The position numbers and the translations under genes were made by a program. A stretch of 12,633 nucleotides of DNA from an uncultured Ectothiorhodospiraceae bacterium (GTDB taxonomy: Bacteria > Pseudomonadota > Gammaproteobacteria > UBA9214): assembly GCA_947258945.1 (NCBI GenBank), contig CAMYKJ010000131.1, forward strand, positions 1 through 12,633, read 5' to 3'. Positions 7,673 through 12,633 of the stretch are shown in pieces; the stretch's first letter is position 1; each line of letters begins with the position of its first letter. The notes under the pieces were generated by a model. The model saw only the letters and a list, made by a program, of their open reading frames with translations, was not told the DNA's origin and did not search any database.

Positions 7673-7798
7673 TGCCACAGAGGCTGCAGGGAGAAGTAAT
7701 CATTTCTGACTGTGGCTGGTTGTTTATACTCATTACTGACAGAAAAAATCCTGTTTTCCTGTCAGTATTTCTCTGTGATCTCTGTGGCAGGTTTTTTT
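7673..7798. repeat. CACAGAG-armed palindromic repeat, copy 2, with T-run (possible terminator before iscX)
   Basis: This is a diverged direct copy of the element 147 bp upstream. It has TGCCACAGAG at 7673-7682, core TATACTCATT at 7725-7734, and the right arm ending CTCTGTGGCA at 7780-7789, followed by GG and seven T (7792-7798). The left arm is more degenerate than in copy 1, but the outermost 10 bp pair perfectly. A hairpin followed by a T-run could end or reduce transcription from fdx into iscX. The two copies account for almost all of the 297 bases between these genes. Confidence 0.8.
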
Positions 7799-7813
7799 AA
7801 GAGGGGATAACAC

Positions 7814-8014
7814 ATGGGACTGAAATGGACCGACACGCTGGATATCGCCATCGAGCTGGATGAACAGTATCCGGATACCGACCCTTTAAAAGTGAATTTC
7901 GTCGACCTGCGCAACTGGGTGCTGGCACTGGATGATTTCGATGATGACCCGGAGCACAGCGGCGAGCGCATCCTCGAGGCAATCCAGATGGCGTGGATCG
8001 AAGAGCGCGAATGA
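7814..8014 (+). CDS. iscX: IscX, small acidic Fe-S assembly modulator
   Basis: The 66-residue acidic protein matches E. coli IscX in length and in its key segments: start MGLKWTDTLDIA, then NFVDLRNWVLALDDFDDDPE and ILEAIQMAWIEE. IscX binds IscS at the arginine patch shared with CyaY and Fdx, binds iron, and modulates desulfurase activity. A clear GAGGGG lies 7 bases before the ATG. It is normally the last isc gene, directly after fdx; here the two repeat copies intervene. Its docking site on IscS lies in the segment missing from the iscS of this window. Confidence 0.95.
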   Translation: MGLKWTDTLDIAIELDEQYPDTDPLKVNFVDLRNWVLALDDFDDDPEHSGERILEAIQMAWIEERE

Positions 8015-8184
8015 GCCGGTGCTCGCGCCTGCCGCAGTGCGGCATGTATTGGCTAAGTAACTGAAATAAAATTAATTACCCTTGCCCGGGCGACGTTTCG
8101 GCCGGTGCTGCCGGGGTTGCGATCACCGCCACCGATTCATCTCCGCGTTCCATTAAACGCCCCAACCTTGTATATTACGCGGCC
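8015..8184. other. Intergenic region between iscX and mcl
   Basis: This 170-base stretch has no gene. It contains an exact palindrome, TGCCGCAGTGCGGCA (8030-8044), just after iscX, without a T-run, and AT-rich sequence after it (8045-8080). A TATATT at 8171-8176 could be a -10 box for mcl, but I see no convincing -35. The mcl reading frame is open back to 8065 without a good start and without any similarity to the normal Mcl N-terminus. Confidence 0.5.
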
Positions 8185-9159
8185 TTGCAACAGCGGCAGG
8201 TATTGCGCTGGCATGCCCGGCCGGCAGCGGCTCCGGGTATCAGCTATTCCGATCAATTAACTACCGCCGGCGCCGACATGGTGTTCCTGGACCTGGAGGA
8301 TGCCGTCGCACCGGATGACAAGGAGCAGGCCCGGAAAAACATCATCGAGGCGCTGAATGACCTCGACTGGTCAAGCTGCGCCGTGTCTATTCGCATCAAC
8401 GGCCTGGATACGCATTACTGTTATCGCGATATCGTCGATATCGTGGAGCAGGCCGGCAGCCACCTTGACACCATCCTGATTCCCAAGGTCAACACGCCGG
8501 CGGACATCCTGTTCGTCTCGACCCTGCTGGAACAGATCGAGGCGGCCAGGAAGCTCGAGCAGATCAACCTGCACATCCTCATCGAAACGGCCATGGGCAT
8601 GGCCAATATCGAGCAGATTGCCCAGACCTGTCCGGAACGCCTCGAGGCCATGGTATTCGGCGTGGCCGATTACGCCGCCTCGACCCAGGCGCGGACGACC
8701 AGTATGGGCGGCGCCAATCCGGATTACGCGGTGCTGACGCATCCGGACGAAAACGGTGAGCGTTATCGTCACTGGGGCGACCAGTGGCACTTTGCCATGT
8801 CCCGCCTGGTGGTGGCCTGCCGGGCCTACGGCCTGCGACCGATTGACGGCCCGTTTGGCGATATCGGCGATCCCGACGGTTTTCTCGCCGTGGCGCGCAG
8901 TGTTGCGGCACTCGGCATGGAGGGCAAGTGGGCCATCCACCCGTCGCAGATCGAACTCGCCAACCAGGTCTTTACCCCGGGTGATACCGAAGTCGACCGC
9001 GCGCGCCGCATTCTCGTGGCCATGGACGAGGCGGCGAAAGAGGGGCGTGGCGCCGTTTCACTCGACGGACGTCTGATCGACGCGGCATCCATCCGCCAGG
9101 CGCAGGTCATGGTCGACAAGGTGCAGCAGATCGAGCAGTCGGTCGCCGCACGCCATTAA
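8185..9159 (+). CDS. mcl: L-malyl-CoA lyase (CitE/HpcH-HpaI family), N-terminus atypical
   Basis: From residue 31 on the protein is very close to the malyl-CoA lyase MclA of Methylobacterium: ADMVFLDLEDAVAPDDKEQ, RINGLDTHY (R70), LIETAMGMANIE with E134, FGVADYAAS with D162 (the expected Mg2+ ligands), GPFGD, GKWAIHPSQIELANQVF, and the C-terminal GRGAVSLDGRLIDAASI. The enzyme reversibly cleaves L-malyl-CoA to acetyl-CoA and glyoxylate. The position directly before mtkA and mtkB supports this over citrate lyase beta. The first 30 residues, read from a TTG at 8185, do not resemble the family, whose N-terminus carries a SELAVPG-like segment and an FEKAA-like helix. The first in-frame ATG is only at 8278, inside the first core strand. 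The true 5' end therefore seems lost or replaced near 8265, and the start given here is uncertain. Confidence 0.85.
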   Translation: MQQRQVLRWHARPAAAPGISYSDQLTTAGADMVFLDLEDAVAPDDKEQARKNIIEALNDLDWSSCAVSIRINGLDTHYCYRDIVDIVEQAGSHLDTILIPKVNTPADILFVSTLLEQIEAARKLEQINLHILIETAMGMANIEQIAQTCPERLEAMVFGVADYAASTQARTTSMGGANPDYAVLTHPDENGERYRHWGDQWHFAMSRLVVACRAYGLRPIDGPFGDIGDPDGFLAVARSVAALGMEGKWAIHPSQIELANQVFTPGDTEVDRARRILVAMDEAAKEGRGAVSLDGRLIDAASIRQAQVMVDKVQQIEQSVAARH

Positions 9160-9180
9160 CAAAGATACGGAGAACCAGAC

Positions 9181-10350
9181 TTGAACATTCACGAGTACCA
9201 GGCCAAAGAGCTGTTGAAAAATTATGGCGTACCCGTGCCGGACGGACGCGTGGCGCACAATGTCGACAACGCGGTCGCCGTGGCCGAGGGTCTCGGCGGT
9301 GATCGCTGGATCGTCAAGGCGCAAATCCATGCCGGCGGTCGCGGCAAGGGCGGCGGCGTCAAGCTTGCCAGTTCGCTGGACGATGTCCGTTCGCTGACCG
9401 ACCAGATGATCGGCAGCCACCTGGTGACACCGCAAACCGGGAAGAACGGCCGCCTGGTACAGCGCGTTCTCATCGAGCAGGCCTGTGATATCCAGCAGGA
9501 ATACTACCTGGGCATGGTCATCGACCGTGCCACGCAGCGCATCACGGTCATCGCCTCCGCCTCGGGCGGCATGGATATCGAGGAAGTGGCGCGGACCAGC
9601 CCCGAAAAGGTCATCCGCGAGGCCGTGGACCCGGCTGTCGGGCTGATGGGTTTCCAGTGCCGCAAGATTGCGGCGAAGATCGGCCTGACGGGCAAGCAGA
9701 TTGGCGAGGCCGCCAAGCTGATGCAGGCACTGTACCGCGCCTTCCGGGAAAAGGATGCACTGCTGGCGGAGATCAACCCGCTGGCCATCGTCAACGGCGG
9801 CTCCCTGCTGGCCGTCGACGCCAAGATGAATTTCGACGGTAACGCCCTGTACCGTCGCCCGCAGATTACCGAGCTGCGTGATTTCGACGAGGAAGATCCG
9901 AAGGAGGTCGAGGCCACCGGTCATGGCCTGAACTACATTGCGCTGGACGGCAATGTCGGCTGCATCGTCAACGGCGCCGGTCTCGCCATGGCGACCATGG
10001 ATGCCATCAGTTTCCACGGCGGCAAGCCGGCCAACTTCCTGGATGTGGGCGGCGGCGCCTCGCCGGAGAAGGTCGGCAATGCCTTCCGTATCGTGCTGCA
10101 GGATCCGAATGTCAAAATCATCCTGGTGAATATCTTCGCGGGCATCAATCGCTGCGACTGGATTGCCGAGGGCCTGGTGCAGGCCATGCGTGACCTGGAA
10201 ATCAATGTGCCGATCGTGGTGCGCCTCGCCGGTACCAACGTGGAGCTGGGCGGGCCGATTCTCGCCGAGTCGGGCTTTCCCTTTATCATGGCCGACAACC
10301 TGGATGACGCGGCCACCAAGGTCATGGAAACACTGGAGGCGCAGTCATGA
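9181..10350 (+). CDS. mtkA: Malate-CoA ligase (malate thiokinase) beta subunit MtkA
   Basis: The 389-residue protein is an ATP-grasp acyl-CoA synthetase beta subunit. It has N-terminal [20 protein letters not shown], the nucleotide loop [15 protein letters not shown], the metal-binding [16 protein letters not shown], and the C-terminal ligase domain [30 protein letters not shown]. The segment [15 protein letters not shown] matches malate thiokinase, where succinyl-CoA synthetase SucC usually reads NIFGGIMRCD. Together with the neighbouring mcl this supports malate over succinate as substrate. The enzyme makes malyl-CoA from malate, CoA and ATP. It starts at TTG 9181 behind a good GGAGAA (9169-9174), 21 bases after mcl, and overlaps mtkB by 4 bases (ATGA), which implies translational coupling and equal subunit production. 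No deletion is visible. Confidence 0.9.
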   Translation: MNIHEYQAKELLKNYGVPVPDGRVAHNVDNAVAVAEGLGGDRWIVKAQIHAGGRGKGGGVKLASSLDDVRSLTDQMIGSHLVTPQTGKNGRLVQRVLIEQACDIQQEYYLGMVIDRATQRITVIASASGGMDIEEVARTSPEKVIREAVDPAVGLMGFQCRKIAAKIGLTGKQIGEAAKLMQALYRAFREKDALLAEINPLAIVNGGSLLAVDAKMNFDGNALYRRPQITELRDFDEEDPKEVEATGHGLNYIALDGNVGCIVNGAGLAMATMDAISFHGGKPANFLDVGGGASPEKVGNAFRIVLQDPNVKIILVNIFAGINRCDWIAEGLVQAMRDLEINVPIVVRLAGTNVELGGPILAESGFPFIMADNLDDAATKVMETLEAQS

Positions 10351-11186
10351 GCGTATTCGTGCACAAGGAGTCACGGGTCATCATCCAGGGTTTCACCGGC
10401 CAGCATGCCACCTTCCATGCGGAAGAGGCCATGCAGAACGGCACCACCGTGGTCGGCGGCGTTACGCCGGGCAAGGGCGGCCAGACGCATCTTGACCTGC
10501 CGGTGTTCGACACGGTGGAGCAGGCGGTGGCGGAAACCGGCGCCGATGTCAGCGGAATCTTTGTGCCGCCGCCATTCGCGGCCGATGCGATCATGGAGGC
10601 CCTGGAGGCCGGGATCGGGGTCATCGTGGTCATTGCCGACGGCATTCCGGTGCAGGACATGGTCCGCGTCAAGCGTTACGCGGCCGGTCGCGATGCCGTC
10701 ATCATCGGGCCGAATACACCGGGCATCATTACCCCGGGCGGCTGCAAGGTCGGCATCATGCCGTCGCACATCTACACGCCTGGCCGCATCGGTGTCGTAT
10801 CGCGCTCCGGTACCCTCAATTACGAAGCCGTTCAGCAGATGTCGGCACTCGGCATGGGCCAGTCCACCTCGGTCGGTATCGGCGGTGATCCCGTCAACGG
10901 GACCGATTTCGTCACCGTGCTGCAGGCCTTCGAGGATGACCCGGAAACCGACGCGGTGATCATGATCGGCGAGATCGGCGGCCAGCAGGAGGTCGAGGCC
11001 GCGGTGGTGGGCTTCGTGGCCGGGGTGTCTGCACCGCCGGGCCGTCGCATGGGCCATGCCGGTGCGATCATCTCCGGGGAATCCGATACCGCCACTGCCA
11101 AGATGGACCGCATGGAAGACCTCGGCGTCCATGTGGTCCGCAACCCGGCGCTGATCGGCGAGACCGCCAACCGGGTCTTTTCTTGA
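10347..11186 (+). CDS. mtkB: Malate-CoA ligase alpha subunit MtkB with a 10-residue internal deletion
   Basis: This is the alpha subunit of the thiokinase. The Rossmann CoA-binding domain shows [18 protein letters not shown] and [20 protein letters not shown], then [33 protein letters not shown] and [10 protein letters not shown]. The phospho-histidine motif [10 protein letters not shown] is present with H237. Against E. coli SucD the spacing is colinear up to GEIGG. Then QQEVEAA (to A219) runs straight into VVGFVAG, omitting the equivalent of the helix around YIKEHVTKP: 10 residues, 30 bp, near 10998-11006. That helix belongs to the core of the ligase domain, so activity is doubtful as written. 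The GPN-C position (SucD Cys123) is Thr124 here. The ATG has GGAGG 7 bases upstream, inside mtkA. A strong hairpin terminator follows the stop. Confidence 0.88.
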   Translation: MSVFVHKESRVIIQGFTGQHATFHAEEAMQNGTTVVGGVTPGKGGQTHLDLPVFDTVEQAVAETGADVSGIFVPPPFAADAIMEALEAGIGVIVVIADGIPVQDMVRVKRYAAGRDAVIIGPNTPGIITPGGCKVGIMPSHIYTPGRIGVVSRSGTLNYEAVQQMSALGMGQSTSVGIGGDPVNGTDFVTVLQAFEDDPETDAVIMIGEIGGQQEVEAAVVGFVAGVSAPPGRRMGHAGAIISGESDTATAKMDRMEDLGVHVVRNPALIGETANRVFS

Positions 11187-11204
11187 TCAGATTCCATTCA
11201 TAAA

Positions 11205-11290
11205 CGCCACAGAGGTCACAGAGAACACAGAGATTCATGAATGTAATGAGTATTTATTACACTCTGTGTTCTCTGTGGCGGGTTTTTTTT
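11205..11290. terminator. CACAGAG-armed palindromic repeat, copy 3 (inverted), acting as terminator of mcl-mtkA-mtkB
   Basis: CACAGAGAACACAGAG (11217-11232) and CTCTGTGTTCTCTGTG (11262-11277) form a perfect 16-bp stem. In another register the outer CGCCACAGAG pairs with CTCTGTGGCG (11205-11214 with 11271-11280). An inner TGTAAT/ATTACA hairpin fills the loop. Eight T follow (11283-11290), so it has every feature of an intrinsic terminator. It belongs to the same repeat family as copies 1 and 2: its core has TAATGAGTAT, the reverse complement of their ATACTCATT(A), so it lies in the opposite orientation. Confidence 0.88.
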
Positions 11291-11319
11291 AAAATGATTT
11301 AATCAGTGATCTGGCGGCA

Positions 11320-11348
11320 TTGCTTGCGCCGCCCCTTCCGCTTAAACT
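11320..11348 (+). promoter_or_regulatory. Probable sigma70 promoter of ndk(-rlmN)
   Basis: TTGCTT (11320-11325) and TAAACT (11343-11348) are separated by 17 bp, each matching the consensus at 4/6 positions. They lie after the terminator of the previous operon and give a leader of about 70 bases. An inverted repeat GGCGGC/GCCGCC (11313-11318, 11328-11333) overlaps the -35 box. A second weaker candidate -35 (TTGAAA, 11355-11360) lies further on. Confidence 0.5.
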
Positions 11349-11425
11349 ACCCCGTTGAAATTATTCACTAAACTCCCGTTTTACGGCGGGTTTCCCGTTA
11401 TTCAAGCAATTGTACGGAGTCTTGC

Positions 11426-11854
11426 ATGGCCATTGAACGCACCTTTTCCATTATCAAGCCCGATGCGGTCGCAAAGAACGTGATCGGCGAAATCGTCAGC
11501 CGCTTCGAAAACAACGGCTTGCGCATCGTCGCGTCGAAAATGGTGCATCTTACGAAAGAGCAGGCCGGAGACTTTTATGCCGTGCACAAAGAGCGCCCGT
11601 TTTACCCTGACCTGGTGGAGTACATGACCTCCGGGCCGGTCGTGGTCCAGGTGCTGGAAGGTGAGAACGCCATCATGAAGAACCGCGAAATCATGGGGGC
11701 CACCAATCCGGCCGAGGCCGCACCCGGCACTATCCGTGCGGATTTTGCCGCCAGTATCGAAGAGAATGCCGTGCACGGTTCCGATGCCCCCGAGACCGCG
11801 GCGCAGGAAATCGGGTTTTTCTTCAGCGACGGGATCTGCGCGCGGACACGCTGA
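11426..11854 (+). CDS. ndk: Nucleoside diphosphate kinase Ndk
   Basis: The 142-residue protein aligns without gaps of note with E. coli Ndk (143). It has [21 protein letters not shown] at the start, [21 protein letters not shown] in the middle, [17 protein letters not shown], and the active-site motif [16 protein letters not shown] with the phosphorylated histidine at H117. It balances NTP pools by transferring the gamma phosphate from ATP to NDPs. The ATG at 11426 follows a CGGAG ribosome binding site. A terminator upstream and a candidate promoter suggest its own transcript, continuing 20 bases later into rlmN. The ndk-rlmN order is common in gammaproteobacteria. No damage is visible. Confidence 0.97.
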   Translation: MAIERTFSIIKPDAVAKNVIGEIVSRFENNGLRIVASKMVHLTKEQAGDFYAVHKERPFYPDLVEYMTSGPVVVQVLEGENAIMKNREIMGATNPAEAAPGTIRADFAASIEENAVHGSDAPETAAQEIGFFFSDGICARTR

Positions 11855-11874
11855 ACATCCGCTGATACTGCAAC

Positions 11875-12633
11875 ATGGCCGCATCAACAAAAATCAACCT
11901 GCTGGATTACGACCGCGCCGGTCTGGAGGCATTCTTTGCCGCGCGCGGCGAAAAGCCGTTCCGGGCAACCCAGCTGATGAAGTGGATCTACGGCCAGGGG
12001 GTGACCGACTTTGCGGCGATGACCAACATCAGCAAGGCACTGCGCGCCGGCCTGGAAGCCGGGACGGCGATTCGACTGCCGGAGATCGCGGCAGACAATG
12101 TTTCGGATGACGGCTCCCGTAAATGGCTGTTGCGGCTCGAAGACGGGAACTGCATCGAGACGGTCTATATCCCCGAGGACGACCGCGGCACCCTGTGTGT
12201 GTCCTCGCAGGTCGGCTGCATGCTGAACTGCAGCTTCTGCTCCACCGCCAGCCAGGGATTCAACCGCAACCTGTCGACCGGTGAGATCATCGCGCAGGTC
12301 TGGATGGCCTCGCATCTGCTTGATCAGCGGCCGGACGGACCGCGCCCGGTGTCCAACGTGGTCCTGATGGGGATGGGTGAGCCGTTGCTGAATTACGACA
12401 ACGTGGTCCGCGCCATCCGTATCATGCTGGATGACTTCGGTTACGGTCTGTCCAAGCGCCGGGTCACACTCAGCACGGCCGGGGTGATACCCGCCATCCG
12501 GCAGTTACGCGAGGACTGTGACGTCAGCCTGGCGGTATCGCTGCACGCGCCCGATGACACGCTGCGTAACGAGCTGGTGCCGCTGAACCGGAACTACCCC
12601 ATTGGCGAACTGCTGGACAGTTGCAGGGAATAC
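11875..12633 (+). CDS. rlmN: Dual-specificity rRNA/tRNA adenine-C2 methyltransferase RlmN (partial, 3' end outside window)
   Basis: The 253 visible codons run in frame from ATG 11875 to the right edge. The protein starts [21 protein letters not shown], as expected for RlmN. It has the conserved [22 protein letters not shown], the radical-SAM cysteines C115, C119 and C122 in CMLNCSFC, then [50 protein letters not shown] and [20 protein letters not shown], matching E. coli RlmN with an offset of 10 residues. RlmN methylates C2 of A2503 in 23S rRNA and A37 of several tRNAs, and itself needs a [4Fe-4S] cluster. The rest of the protein, including the second essential cysteine near the C-terminus, lies beyond the window. 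No lesion is seen in the visible part. Confidence 0.95.
   Translation, partial: MAASTKINLLDYDRAGLEAFFAARGEKPFRATQLMKWIYGQGVTDFAAMTNISKALRAGLEAGTAIRLPEIAADNVSDDGSRKWLLRLEDGNCIETVYIPEDDRGTLCVSSQVGCMLNCSFCSTASQGFNRNLSTGEIIAQVWMASHLLDQRPDGPRPVSNVVLMGMGEPLLNYDNVVRAIRIMLDDFGYGLSKRRVTLSTAGVIPAIRQLREDCDVSLAVSLHAPDDTLRNELVPLNRNYPIGELLDSCREY

Noticed and set aside
7491..7733. Small minus-strand frame with LCGIFSV and CALCGIFSV repeats
   Set aside because: It is the translation of the CACAGAG repeat arms; such peptides are a known mis-annotation of this repeat type.
7526..7789. Possible CRISPR array from repeated GCCACAGAG units
   Set aside because: Only two tandem units of about 147 bp with inverted ends; no short regularly spaced direct repeats and no unique spacers.
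9058..10017. 319-codon open frame antisense to mcl/mtkA
   Set aside because: Covers two genes with strong family similarity on the plus strand; no motif of its own.
9181..11186. Assignment as succinyl-CoA synthetase sucCD
   Set aside because: The [11 protein letters not shown] motif, the TTG-led gene after a malyl-CoA lyase, and the absence of sucAB neighbours favour malate thiokinase. Substrate is still inferred, not proven.

Overview
The window looks like chromosomal DNA from a GC-rich gammaproteobacterium. The evidence is a gammaproteobacterial-type isc gene order (iscR-iscS-[iscU absent]-iscA-hscB-hscA-fdx-iscX), a DUF1249/YqiB protein, and Ndk and RlmN proteins close to the Escherichia coli ones. 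The mcl-mtkA-mtkB cluster (malyl-CoA lyase plus malate-CoA ligase) points to a metabolically specialised lineage, such as a methylotroph or a chemolithoautotroph, but that part is inference. No phage, transposase, CRISPR array, tRNA or rRNA was seen.

Layout. Positions 1-1781 (minus strand) hold the glycolate oxidase genes glcD and glcE; glcE runs off the left edge and glcD is broken by a frameshifting deletion. A short divergent intergenic region with a perfect inverted repeat leads to a DUF1249 gene (1904-2425) with a likely terminator. Positions 2490-8014 hold the Fe-S assembly operon. It has a recognisable promoter and an IscR-type operator, then iscR, an iscS lacking 54 internal codons, no iscU, then iscA, hscB, hscA, fdx and iscX. 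Two tandem copies of a CACAGAG-armed repeat sit between fdx and iscX. Positions 8185-11186 hold mcl, mtkA and mtkB, translationally coupled at the mtkA/mtkB overlap. They are closed by a third, inverted copy of the same repeat, which forms a strong hairpin with a T-run. Positions 11320-12633 hold a promoter, ndk and the 5' part of rlmN.

How the genes fit together. IscR would sense Fe-S status and repress the operon. IscS supplies sulfur, IscA, HscB/HscA and Fdx support assembly and transfer, and IscX tunes IscS. MtkAB activates malate to malyl-CoA and Mcl cleaves it to acetyl-CoA and glyoxylate (or runs in reverse). Glycolate oxidase also yields glyoxylate, so the two ends of the window meet at that metabolite.

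The main anomaly is a series of clean losses in otherwise highly conserved genes: about 65 bp in glcD (frameshift), 162 bp in iscS (in frame), all of iscU, the usual N-terminus of mcl, and 30 bp in mtkB (in frame). Either this locus is eroding in an unusual way or the assembly has dropped segments. Raw reads would decide between these. I found no convincing new defence or mobile system. The other item of note is the three-copy palindromic repeat family.
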